From positions 2,959,501-3,023,500 of the forward strand of contig NC_091866.1 of the NCBI RefSeq assembly GCF_019399895.1: DNA of 64,000 nucleotides. Direction: 5' to 3'. This document shows positions 23,132-36,000 of the stretch, piece after piece. The notes under the pieces are model-generated. The model was not told the origin of the DNA. It worked only from the letters and a program-made list of their open reading frames with translations, and did no database searches. Source of the DNA: Cardiocondyla obscurior (Eukaryota > Arthropoda > Insecta > Hymenoptera > Formicidae). How positions within the stretch are numbered: the stretch's first letter is position 1; every line of letters begins with the position of its first letter. A program made the translations under genes and the position numbers.

Positions 23132-25970
23132 GAGTGTGTACATATTCTAGAAAAAAAGCGTATCTAAATTACAGTAATGTCGTTATGTTATATCGATAAC
23201 TTCTCGCCAAATTTAGTGAAGATTCTAATGTGATTTATTCTTTTTACAGATTAACATAAATTGTAACATCCTATATTAAAAGATCTTCGATGCGTTTTCA
23301 TACCTTAACGTTACCTTGTATATAGGAAAACTTATCGTACGATACAAATAAATTATACAAAGGACGTTAGAATAAATAAATTATTGAAACCAACACTGCA
23401 GATATGCTTTCCAATAGATGAACTAATGTAATGTATGCGTATCTTTACGACTTAATACCATAAAATACTTAATAAGTTTTTAAATATTGGTTATTTTATT
23501 ACGTGATAACAAGCTTTGCTTGAAAATGTGAGTATATTACGATTACCTTTAAACACACACGTCTTTGTAAAATCGACAACGGGGAATTCATTGGACAACG
23601 GTGCCAGAAAGGCGTTAATCTTATCAAGGCTTATCTCGCTATCATGTCTCACGCATGTTACAGAAACGGGAAATTCTATGCTGATCAGAACGTGTTGAAT
23701 CGTATGTACGTGCTTGTGTCACCGAGCATCTCGAAATATACAGGATTTATCAGTTGAAAACTTGAAGAGACATTTAAGTAGACAATAAAACAAAATTAGA
23801 GCAAATTATTTGTGCAATTAATGACGGAAGAAGAAAGTGGAAGAGTAAAAAGTGTTATCAGTACGTTCCGATTACTGGAAAAAAAAGCAATACGAGTTTT
23901 GTGGATGTATATTGCCGAGTAATTAATGTGAGACCGATATACGTATAGGCAAGAAGAAAATTTATGCGATGGTAGTAAGATTGTGTCTTATTTGACTATA
24001 TGTTCTTATCTATCATTACGAAAATACTTATCAATTCTAATACTTTCAACGATGTATAAGTATTGGAACTTACTCGATAATTGTTACGTACTTAAACCGC
24101 GTAATTCATTTTGCATATAATTATTTTTTTTTTTAGTGCGAGAAAAATATTAAGATTTGCCCAAGTGAGAAATTCCAGAAGAAGAAAAATATGAAATTAA
24201 TTCGCTTATTTGGATAGAAGTCCCTTTGCTTGCAGAAGAAAGCATGTGCGATTTTTAAAGAGATATGTTATTGTAGGTGGGTAATAATTGGTTACCTAAT
24301 TAACAAATTAATTAATTGATCGTGAAGAGACTGAGAGAGACATAGTTCGCCGTCAGATGTGGCAATAGGAGTCTGAGCTCATCGCGCGTTAAGTCAATAT
24401 TTGATCCATGGGATCCACGGCTATTGCCGTACGTTGTGAGAGGCGTAGTGACTAAAGAATATTTACGAAAATGTTGCAGTTTATTTAAACAAGAAGACCA
24501 CGTGGGAACCTAAATTCTTACGTATGCCGTACGCTATTGCACGAGGAGGGAAACTTTAACGAAAGCAGTCGTTCCGAATCCTCCGATGTCGGTAGATGTG
24601 ATTGTGTGAAATTTGAGGAAAACAGTTAAGTTTTTAAATATAATTTTATCGTTTTTTTTTTTACCAATTTTTGTGTCTATTAATTGAAATTATATCTCTA
24701 TCATTTTTTAAAATATTTTTCTCATTAAATTCTTAAAACATGCTATTCTCAAACCGCATGCGTACCGTCTATATTCCTGCGTTGTCGTCGAAATGTCAAT
24801 GTTTAATTATCTCCCATGAACAAGACAGGTGGTACTAATTAATCTTAATTAACACCTGTAGGTTTAGCCTCAGCTAAACTTAGCTAGAGGAGGAGTTTTA
24901 TTGCTACTAATCAACGTAAGTGCGTTCGGTTTTCCAATAAGTCTAATATCTTTAATCTTTGCAGGTGCATATTTGGATTGTGCTTTATCGTTTACGTATT
25001 GGATTCCGCCACTCGTTTACGTTACTCAAGTTTGATTAATGGCCCGGCGTGCACTTCCCAAGCTTCGTCATCCGCTTATCATAATAACATCGTGTCGAGA
25101 ACTAGGACGACGAATATTCTCATTAAGTAACGTGTCTTTTTTACTTCAATCTTTTAGTTTTTTAACTTTTAAGTTTAACTTTATTGCAATGCGTTTTACA
25201 AATAGTATCTTTTCTGAAATATTTCTCTACGAAATCAAGTGTACAAGAAAGTTAATTAATTTTTAAAATAATTTTACGTATGTCTTTAGATTAACTCCAG
25301 TAAAATTTATTTTAAATGTATCTAACTATTTTACGTTTTTTTTTTCTAGATTTACAACATCTGCACAAAGTCTAATATGGTTGGATGATTTAGATAAGTG
25401 TTAATCATATAAGATATCATTTTCAACCTAACTGTGAAGATACTACCATAAGAGCAAATCACAGGTACTATTAATAAATATTGCGTACATATAATATTAT
25501 CTACAGTGCCGATATTATTGTGAAATCCATGGTGAAGATACCGTGTCGGGCAATATAGAAGCACGCATGCATATACGATGGGGATAGATAAAATCGAGAG
25601 ACTTAATCCGCTGAAAATAGATCTCTCGAACATGGAAATAGCTTCGCTAAAATATTTATCCTGTTCTCAATCGGTTTCGCGGGTCAGGTTTTACAATCAT
25701 ACGCGAATTCTTGCGTTATATATTCTGTCTGCGCGCATTGATGAATCGCGATCGTGCTTTGGCGAGACTCGAAGATCAAGTAAACAGAGATTCGGTTAAA
25801 TAAAGCCGAGCATGAGAGCAGAAATCATAATTAATATAAAAGTAATGCGCCAAAGTACTTTCTGCTGGCGACTTATTTTTTTTTTAACAATGAACAAGTA
25901 AAATAAATTTTTTTTCTTTTTTTTTTAAATTGGCAGCCTAGATAAAGCAAGTGAAAATTAAAAGACAATT
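23132..25970 (+). other. Spacer between Tim23 and the TMEM179-like gene
   Basis: About 2.8 kb. The left end holds Tim23 3' UTR (AATAAA near 23346). The stretch 24330-24640 is more GC-balanced and could hold the promoter or a noncoding exon of the gene to the right, but no clear donor/acceptor pair ties it to that gene. An AG acceptor in TTGGCAG (about 25936) precedes the start codon. No other coding signal seen. Confidence 0.4.
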
Positions 25971-27023
25971 ATGAACTCAAGGCAAGCGGAATCACGGCTG
26001 GCGGTGTTGTACATCGCATCTATGATATGCTGTGTCACATCTGTCATATCGCTGGTGGTCACATGGCAAAATTGGCTGATAACGTTAGATGGTTGTATCA
26101 ACGTTGATTGCGGTTGTATACTGTACGGTACTAACACGTTTGGTACGTTTCTCGGTGGCGATGAGAAGCTGTGCCACTTCGCCGCGTACAGTCTTACACC
26201 CATCATTATAATCAGTTTATGTCTCGGCACTTATCATGGATACAGATGTTGCATACATAAAAATCTAGACGATCCTAAGCAAATTAGTCGGATACAAACG
26301 TACGACGATGATAGGTAATTATTCTTCACATTTGTAATCAATGCAAAGAATTAAAAACTAATTAAAAATAATAATTAATACATTTCGAATTCGATCAAAA
26401 TCATATTATGCTGTTATCTTAACATTTCATTTCTTTAATTTTTATTACAGAAGAAATCTTAACGGACACGTCGTCGTGACTACGAAAAAAAGAGTTACCT
26501 TTAAATGGTGGATGCCTGTTGGTTTCTTCGCAGCGTTTGTTTGTTGCTTGTCGCTCGCTCATGCAGTCGTGATAACCGATGGCTATTATAAAACCTGTGA
26601 ACAATACAGGCGAAATCTCATTCAAGCCTTAAATTCAAGAGGCCGGGAAATTCAAGTAAGACGATCATCTTACCTCTCCTTTTAAGTATTAAATAAACTG
26701 TTAGACAAACATTTTTACGGTCAGTATATTTCTAAAATAAAATGCAAGTTTAGCAAATTAGTTATAGTATCGGTTTATTTTGTGTGCAGGCGATTCACGA
26801 TAGGCTTCCATGCGGTGCAATTTTCGATTTCATGGACTACATTCAGCCAGATAGAAATCATTGGAGACGCGACGAGATGAACACCGGAATCGCGCTTCAG
26901 CTCGCAATATGCACGAGCTGGTTCAATTTCTTTGCTTGGCTGGTCGCGTGCTCGATAAACTTTATCATGGCGAGAAAGAGGAAACACAATTTAATAGAAA
27001 AGTTTTGTTGCTGCTGTTGCTGA
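25971..27023 (+). CDS. Four-pass membrane protein, TMEM179-like layout
   Basis: Three exons: 25971-26314, 26451-26655, 26790-27023; 783 bases, 260 aa, phases agree. Hydrophobic segments at about residues 11-32, 70-92, 132-153 and 216-240 indicate four transmembrane helices. The first loop is Cys-rich (CINVDCGCILYG). The second loop carries the CEQYRR piece and a long hydrophilic part. Both loops, the WFNFFAW segment in the last helix and overall order resemble vertebrate TMEM179, which I know only as a family without defined function. The tail ends FCCCCC, five Cys in a row right after a basic cytosolic segment, a plausible palmitoylation site. Start ATG is the first in the exon after a pyrimidine tract and acceptor. 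An AATAAA is at 27082-27087. Membrane topology is well supported; family assignment is moderate. Confidence 0.65.
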
Positions 27024-28175
27024 GCGACTCTCGGTTAAATTAATCAAACACGACACTCTTGACAGTATTTTCGCGAAATATAATAAAATAGAGATTCTAT
27101 TAAGGAAACACGACAAGACGCGGGCGCGTACGATTAATGTTCGTGTTAATAGTATATATTTTATTTATGTATTTTATACAGAGATAGTGTCTTCAATAAC
27201 TATTTCCTTCGTATGTCTATCAAAGAATTAAAGACTCATCTGTTCTGCCGTCAAAAATAATCGCGTCCATTTTTCATATTTTATATAATTGCATTCTCTT
27301 TATACATTTTTACACGGTTTTCACTGTTATATTACACATGCACATTGTGTACATATTGGAACAATATTTTCATCCTAAGAGTAAAAGTCTGCACTGGTAA
27401 ACTTAGCACGAACGAGAATGCACGATCTCTTTTATACATTTCTCTCGCAACACAATAATTACATTACTGCTATTCATGACAAATGATAAAATAAAATACT
27501 GTAACAAATGTTAACGCAGGCAGTGAAGAAATTCAAGTATTACTAGCAAAGTATTTGTAAAACTTTCCGACACACTCGTTTAAATTATTCACTTCACCTC
27601 CTGTGCAAACATACACGCGAAAAAAAAAAACAGAGAAAAAAAAGAACCTATAAACCAACGATATAATAAATAACAGTATATGACAATTCAAAAAAGGAAT
27701 GTATTGTATCTACGCTATATAGACCTGTAAGAATTTACGTGATCAAGTAATATTCTTAGGATGTTAAATTAAAAATGCTTGGGTTTCCTAGCACCTTATT
27801 TCGTTCTATTTTACACACGGTGCACAGAATGATAAAGTATATTTTTAAGGCTTGGAATAACAACGTTCTATCTGCATAATTGCACTGCATAATCACTCTG
27901 ACTTTTGTGATGGCTTTGTGATGCATTAAATATCGCGTCTATTTTTTATGGATTACATCTCACCGTTATCTATAGGAACTAAATAAAAAAAAAATATAAT
28001 TTCTCAGATGCACTATCTCTTACATATACAAATACAATTGACTCTGTTTCATCTTATAATACTATCAGCTTTTATGCTACGCAACAGCAGAGACTTGCAA
28101 GCTTGAACGCTACTCAATAAAGGAAGGCACCTAGTTATACAAGCTATAATATCTACAAATTATATTACATCATTT

Positions 28176-28214
28176 TATATATATATATAAGTATATATAT
28201 ATGTATATATGCGT
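28176..28214. repeat. (TA)n microsatellite
   Basis: Nearly uninterrupted TATATA tract with G/A interruptions in the shared 3' region of the convergent genes. Confidence 0.75.
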
Positions 28215-29097
28215 GCATAAAAACGTAGATTACAAACATTTTTGTTTTTTTATAATATTGTCACATCTTTTTACATTGAACTAGATCCTGTTCGTAGAAT
28301 CGATTAAAAAGGCGCAGTATATTAGCAATATATTATAAAACTTGGTTAAAATAATTTCCAAAGTTATATAAAACGTATTAAAATTTAGTTGCTGAAATCG
28401 AATAATTTAACACAGATTATTTTTCATAATGTGAGATAGAAATTAATGTCAATATTTTAGCTAGTACTAACACACTAAGTACTAGTATCATGTCTACTTT
28501 TCATGCATTTTATTTAACAGCCTCGATTATGATGAGCATGACGTTATTAATATTCGTTTCAAATAATGTATCGACGAACTGTGGCGCTAAACATTAATCG
28601 AGACTGTTAAACAATAAGTCAGTCTTACACGATAAGGCCAATTCTCTAGGCAAACCTATTTTGCTTATTTGCAAGTATTACGAATCATTTCAATGCTATT
28701 ATCTGCGCCTTTGTAACACTAATTTTTGCAAATTATGTTATATCTTCGTAAGGAATATTATATTATACTCTCTTCTTCGGAAAACTATAAGTAAAAAGAA
28801 AAAAATGTTTTACCTTTTTTTACTGACGTCAGATTTTGCGATAAACTTGACAAATATATGTATGTATATAGTATACATGTATAGTACAGATGAGCTTCCT
28901 TAGAAAAATTGCCTCGTATGAACCAGTAGATTGTACTAGTAGAAATCTACAAAATTTTAAAGTACAAACGTAGTGAAAAGACTTAGCTGCAAAAATAGAT
29001 GCACGAGCTTTCTCTACTTATTTTTATTTCATTTTTGGTATCGAGCTGCCAAGTTCCACAACCTGGTTTTATGTTAAAACGTGAGTTGGGAAGTGTC

Positions 29098-29129
29098 TCT
29101 CACTCTCTTTCTCTCTCTCTCTTTCGTTC
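29098..29129. repeat. (CT)n microsatellite
   Basis: CTCTCTTTCTCTCTCTCTCT-type pyrimidine tract within the presumed kinase 3' UTR (GA-rich on the transcribed strand). Confidence 0.75.
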
Positions 29130-30022
29130 TTGTCAACATTTAAAAAATTAATAGGTTTTGTTTTTTAAATATAATGTCTTTTTTTCCATTAATTTCTTAC
29201 GACTATCTTGTCTTGTCTGTGTAAATCTTCTAAAAATGCAAAAGTAATTAAAAAGTGATAGTATATGAATTAATACTTTCCGACATTGGTATAAATAACG
29301 TTTTATACGACTCCTCGCACATTTGTCTGTTGAATATGTATGCATATAAATATATCTGCTCATGCTGTATGCCTTCTGATATAAACATTGTACAGCTACT
29401 TGCTGCTATCACATCACATTATCGACGTTTGTGGCGGGAAAAAAATGCCAAAAGGACGTTTATACAATTTAATGAACTCGAGGAGAATTTAAGCATTTAA
29501 AGAATTTAGCATTCTTCTAGCAAATAGTGTAGATATTTTTTTTTATCTAATCGTAAAGCCGAAAGCTTTGAATAAGATATTACTTTTTGCTGTCTTATAA
29601 TTTTTTTCCCAAATGCATTCTGAAAACAAGCAAAACATGCATAATTGTATTAATTTAAAATTTTACCGACAAACTTACGAGTTCAAAAAGCATATTCTCT
29701 TAAACGCAAGTTTTCTATGTACATATACAACCTGTGTATAGTTTCGTTTCTCAGTTAAAGACTTTACCATTTTTACTGAGATTAATATCTTGTTAATGCT
29801 GTAACGTGCGTATGTGTACGAGTGTGTATGTGCACGCGTTCACAGTACACGTAATAAAACTCTGTTAAATTAAATAATTTTGCAATGTACAGAACGGTGT
29901 GTTTATCGATACCTCTACGATGTACGCAACGAATGAATCAATGATGTTATATCGGTGCTCTGTTTCTGCGTCGCTAATAAACGACTTTGTGTCAACTAGC
30001 TGCTAACGAAGACCATTTTATT

Positions 30023-33000
30023 TCAGGTGAACGGGTTGCTTCGTCTTTTCAACGATCCGAATCGCTTCTCTGATGTCTCACGGATAACTTCGAAGGGCGC
30101 TACTTTTGCCCGTCCTGCTTGCCTCTCTTCGTTCTCGTCGCTGGGAAAATCTTCAAAGCTCATGTTACTGAAGCCAGCAGTTGCAGCCGTGTTCTTCTTA
30201 CCTTTCGGCGTTTTCTTGTGGCTCACCGACTTGGCTTTGTGAGAGACCTTGTAAGTCGGTAACACGTCAACGGCATCACCGCGATTCTCGTTGATTAAAT
30301 GATATTTCGACTTATCTTTCTTATTGTGTTTAGGCGTATCGTCGTCCGCGACAACCAGTGGTTCGGGTGACATAGGAGATATCATGTCGGATGTGACATC
30401 TACTTTAGACACGCTGTTGACCGCATGCACGGTGATACGGGCGGTATGAGTGGTAGTTTGAATTGCATAAGCAGATTGCGATTGCGGCTGCGACGACGGT
30501 GTCGATGTCAGATGAACGACACTGTTCTTCGGAGACTGTATGACGCCGCTAACAGGCAACGTTGTCGTTAACGTGACGTTATCCATGTAACTAGGCGATT
30601 GCGACTGTGTCAGCGTCAGCGACTGCGACTGCGATTGCGAATGCGACAGCGACAGAGACGTCGGACGTTGTTGGTGCTGTTGCTCGTTAAGCTTTAGCGA
30701 GGCGAATTCTTCGAACGGAATCGACCCGAAAAGATCCTTGGACGGTTCCGCACTGACCACTGGCTCGGAGTTCACCGTTACCATGCCGTATTTCGACGTG
30801 CACGCGATCGTGCCCGAGTGACTAGCGTAATAATTGTCCGGCACCAAGACGCAGTTAGCGTAATCGATGTAGGAAGAAGGTCCGGCCGGGCTCAGAATTG
30901 ACATGGTTTGAGTCGGCGTGGGTTCGATGCTCGAGAAATTAGCCTTAGCGTTGTTGAAGGGATTGGTGAATCCACTTGGGCTAAATGGCGAGGAACCGAA
31001 GAGATCTTTTTCGAAATTTGCTTCCTCCTCGGCGATGCTGACGTGCAGGCTGCTCTTAATCGGCGATGACGTTTGAACGACGTTCGGCTGATGGAATGCA
31101 GCCGGTTCCTCGTAGATGGTTTTGCTGCTGTTCGCGATTACAATGTTTTTCGGATATTTGCAAGACAACACGGTGGCTTTGGCCGGCTGCGGCTTGCTCT
31201 CCGTCACGTCGACGAATACTTCTGCAGGTATGGGCGAGCTTGAAATTGGTGTCACCAAATTCGAGTTAGGAGGTGAATTTCTGACGCTATTAACCAGATC
31301 AACATTTTTAGGCTCACTCTCGCGACTGTCGCTACTTTTTCGGGAGCTGCTGGACCTCGGGAACGGAGCCAAAGCGAACACGTCGTCCTCCACCTTCCAG
31401 ATCCCATTATTAAGCGACTTAGACTTATCGTTATCGTCGGACGAGCTATCTCCGTTGTTAAAGAGCAATGGTTTCGAGCCGTATTGATGCCGTACAAAGG
31501 GATCACCGTGCGATTGCTCTGGCTTCGCCTCGGGGTCCAGCTCGTCGTCCAGCAACAGCGGTTTCTCACCGTATTGGTGGCCAACGATCGGATCCGCGTC
31601 AATTGTCGGCAACTGTTGTTCCTGTTGTCTGTAGTGATGCTTTCTCGGCCTCTTCATCCTATAGTCGTCTTCATGCGTCGCTACGGACTCGCATTCTGCG
31701 TGATATGCAGAGCTACCACACGTACGCACGCTCTCGGAGATGGTCTCGTCGTGTTTGCCATGTGTTTCGCCATCTTCTTCGTCCTCGTCGTCGTTCACTT
31801 CGCCGTCATTGCCTTCTTCATCGTTCATCGCGCGTAAATCGCTGGCCGACCCGATCGAATCGTCCGACTCGTAGTCTACGTTCGCTGCGTTATCTGCTGG
31901 ATCTTGCTGAGCGGCTACCCTCCTTCTACGATTCAGTACATTTTTTACGCGCCGTCTTTTAGTCTTCTTGGCTCGCTCTTTCGCTTCTTTGGTTTCTTTG
32001 TCGCTATCGCTTGATACCTCGTCGGCGTTGAATGCCAGCTTTTCGTACTTGGAACGGTCTTCAGCCGGCGCCCGCACAAACGGTGGCGAGACCGGACTTG
32101 ACTCTGTGATCAAGGACGCTTCATCGTCCACGCCACCACTGTTACCACTTCGATGCTCGGTTCCAGAATTCCATTGCGCCAAGGGCACTCTCACTCTACC
32201 GTTTGCTGATTTCCCTGTAAAACAGAGGAGATTATATATTAGTTCAAATTATCATTTGCAAGCAAAATTATTCTCCAGTATTTTTTTTATTACGTTTAGA
32301 ACTAGATTAACATGTTATATTAACGAGCCTTCGTTATCACTGAAGCGTACTTACCTAACATTTTTTTATTTAGAAAAATCTCAGCAAAACGAGATACGAT
32401 CCGACACGGTCTATAATAAATAATATTGGTCCCTTCGATTAATGAAGGTCTTTTTCTATACAAAGTTTCTCTAATACGACGGAATATAAGCTATTACATA
32501 TGCACTTTACCTCCCAATATCAGAAATTATATTATATTATGTAGTAACATAATTATATTTTTAATTCACTCAACATTATATTTACACGCTAAATAATTTC
32601 TAACATTGTTGTATTATTACAAATTTTGTTTTCAGTGCTGTTAGATAAAGTATTTAAATTTTCTATATAGCTGTATGACTGATTTTTACAATGTAAAGCA
32701 TGATACCGTTATCTACAATAGAAAAAGAATTATAAGAAACGGGAGATGTCTGATTAGGTCTGTTGCAGACAGTGCATTTTGCCGAATATGATGTGCATTA
32801 ATATTTGCAACTTTATTACGGCGATGAGTTTCAGAAAAAGTTAATGTTAGCTTTTTTGACATGGAAAAAGTAGCACCAATATACATAATTTCGGACTAGC
32901 TATTGTTAGTACCGCCACCAAAAGGTCTGGAACAGTCCTAATCAGATTCAGAGGATTGAGGATGAGTGTTAAAAAACGCAGTAATGCTCTGACTGACAGG

Positions 33001-36000
33001 TTTGCTTTAAGCTACCGTGAGAACACGTCGCATCCCTGGCGAGCCTTGCGTTAAATCGCACAAGGGGCAAAGTATTGCTGCGTTTTCTTCCAGTAGCGTT
33101 CAGAAAAAAACAAATACTCCGTATGTTAATTTACATTTTATTGCTGCAACATTATTTGTCTTAATACAGCGAGAAAGGTATTGTCCAAGATGTTTGTCAG
33201 CCCCCTATAGTGCTCTGAATTCGCTAAGTTATTTCCCTTTCTCTTTTTCATACGAATCTCGCTACAGATACCTTTGAGAAGAAGCATACTTGTACTCAGA
33301 AGGTGACGGTTAAATAACAAATTCTCTTTCTTTCCCCCTTTTTTTTTTCTTTTTTTTTTTTTTTTTTTTTTTTTTACGCAACTTAATTGTAATTATTAGA
33401 GACACTATGGGAGGCAAACAAAGCAGGACAAGATTGATAAAGAAAGATTTCGTAAACAAACGATTTGAATCGGAAATAAGGCTTGTGCCTCCCAAACTCA
33501 TTAGGTTGTTCCAGACATTGTACAGATAAGAATGTAATTTCTCGTAAATCTTTCTCTCACAGAGAAACATGCAATTGTCCGCGCCTTGCTATACCCAAAG
33601 GGAATTGTGACACACACGCTCAAGGAAGAATTAACGTTACGGCGGTTTTGGTAATACTACTAGTGCCAGTGAAAAAGATATCTTAACTTCGTTGGACTTA
33701 TTTTTTGCATAAAATTAATTCTTCTCGATATAATTTTTAAGAAAATATATGTCGTTATATATGAGTTACTAATCTGCTATATAAGAGCTCCATTAGGAGA
33801 TAACAATTATAACAAGTACGTACAATATTGATTAATACCTATAGTACTTGTTACAGTGTAAGATATGTTGTTTGATATAGACATTGAACGCATTGGACAA
33901 CAAATACATATACGAAGTACAAGGAGTACACAACACAGATTTTTTTTACACTCTTGAAAGAGATAAAGTGATGTAATTCGGCGACCCTGCTTTCCAGTGT
34001 TTTCTCTTACAGATATTACAATGCTGAATTACATCATCTTATCTTGAAATTTTATAGGCCAAACATATACACTTTTACCAAACATATACAGAAAAAAATA
34101 TTAGTTGTACCAAAAAGAAACCCAAATTAATAAATACCATCTAAAAGCAGTATAATAGAGATATGGTGAAAAGAAATGAACAGAAAACAGAAAGGAGAAA
34201 AGAATCGTAATAAAAAAAAAAAAAAAATAATAAAGAAAAAAAAAGATGAAGATGTAGAAAAAGAAGAAGGCCTGGAAATGAAAATAATTGCTATTATTTG
34301 CCAGCCACTGTAGTATTACCATTACGCGAAGCAGATACAATCTTGTGATTTTTATATAATAACCCTTAATGTACGTCTGTATGTATATATTCACGCATTG
34401 CGCAGAGAATCGTTATTTTATGGGAAGGAAAGGTTCGCGTCGATACTTCCGCACACAAAAATAAATTTTCATATTCGGTAGCGTATTCTAAAATAAACGA
34501 TATTTCTCATCTCGTCCTTTGCGTTAATACATACATTGCTATTAATCGCATTGCATATCATTCTCTTGGAAATATTTGAAACCTATTCTTCCCACGTACT
34601 TCCATTTATATGCTATATAATACAATCATTGTAACACATAATACGTTTTCACGTATATGCATACGAGTAGGACAAAATAGTTTACCTAAATTTTGTATAT
34701 CACATAATATACAACATAATTTTTCAAATATATATTGCATTATGTATATATATATGTATGTAGGTGTATGTATTTATTCATATTTATATATGTATATGCA
34801 TATGTAATATTTATATGTAATTTGTTCCTCCTTTTTTATCGATACATCAACTATTCCGTACGGAAACACTAAAAATAAAAACTAATTCCGCTTTTGTGCA
34901 CTACATATCATAGGAACATCTATTATAAAGACAAAAATTCTTTTTATCCTATGTTCATCATATTCTCAACAATATTTAACAATTACATTTGTTATAACAT
35001 AATCAATATATAGCATATTTCAAATTCTAATGTTCGATGTATTATCCTTAAGCTGTAACTTACTATTTGAGGTAAGTAGAAGTTAATATGTAATTCACTG
35101 GTAATATTCTATCATTCCTTTCTCATGTAATTGAGCATAACTGAGCAGATTTGCATCACAATCATTTTTTTTCTTCACAGTTATATTAGCAAACAAATAA
35201 ATGCTCCAATTATTTTTATCAAAAAATACCAAAGCATTTTGACAAGCAAGTATTCTATCTTAAAAAATTGATGGCAAGATGCTGATTAGTTCTTTCGCTT
35301 GGCTCGTTTCGAGCCAATCGAGAGTAAACGTCAGCTATCAATGTTACTGCGTTAGTGATTAGTGAGTGATTATAAAATAAAAAGAGTGTAATATAGTGTC
35401 AAATGATATAAAGTGCTTCAAGATAATTCAGAATACTGCCAAGGAAGGAAGGATGGAAAATAGCGTAACGTAAACTAACCGGAAAATACAAATGTAAGTG
35501 AATCTGCAACACGCCGTCGGCCGTAGATCACTCAATTGTAATTATCATAAAAAAATTATTATAATTAACTAATGTTCCTAAATGTAATGACGCGCGCGTA
35601 CGGTTTCTTTTAGTCAACGTAAGAGAAGAAAAAAAAAAATTATATCATGAATTTAAAAATGTCGTAAGCACAAGATTAATTTGGTTAAACAATTATCTAT
35701 ACATTGCATATGCCTAAATATTTTTTTTTATGTATACGAGTAAATTTACATAAAAATAGATTTTTTTTAATTAATAATTTGTGCATAAGTTACGTTTCTA
35801 AAATAAATTATATATTTGATTAAAAGATAGATTTGTTTCAGAACTGTAAGAATGTATTTAATAAATTTTCAAACCTTGTTAGTTAACTAAGACTTTTTTT
35901 TCGATTTATACGAGTAGTAACATTGAAGCTTAATAACTTATCACACGTCTTTGGTAAATTAGACGGTAGTAGAACTCCACAATTTTTTTTTAATTATTTA

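Larger units (their letters stand above)
27024..30022. other. Convergent 3' region between the TMEM179-like gene and the AAK1 kinase
   Basis: Three kilobases of AT-rich sequence without coding signals, presumably 3' UTRs of both convergent genes. AATAAA for the + gene is at 27082-27087. For the kinase, AATAAA follows the stop codon within a few bases and recurs many times further left. Contains the TA-rich microsatellite (about 28178-28212) and a CT run (29098-29127). Confidence 0.45.

Noticed and set aside
31066..31962. Long open frames antisense to the last AAK1 exon
   Set aside because: Shadows of the 2.2-kb coding exon. The - strand frame carries the family tail motifs and correct phase.
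33310..33570. Processed retrocopy ending in poly(A) (T-run on + strand)
   Set aside because: The sequence before the A-run on the - strand has no recognisable gene or LINE/SINE similarity and no flanking duplication that I could see.
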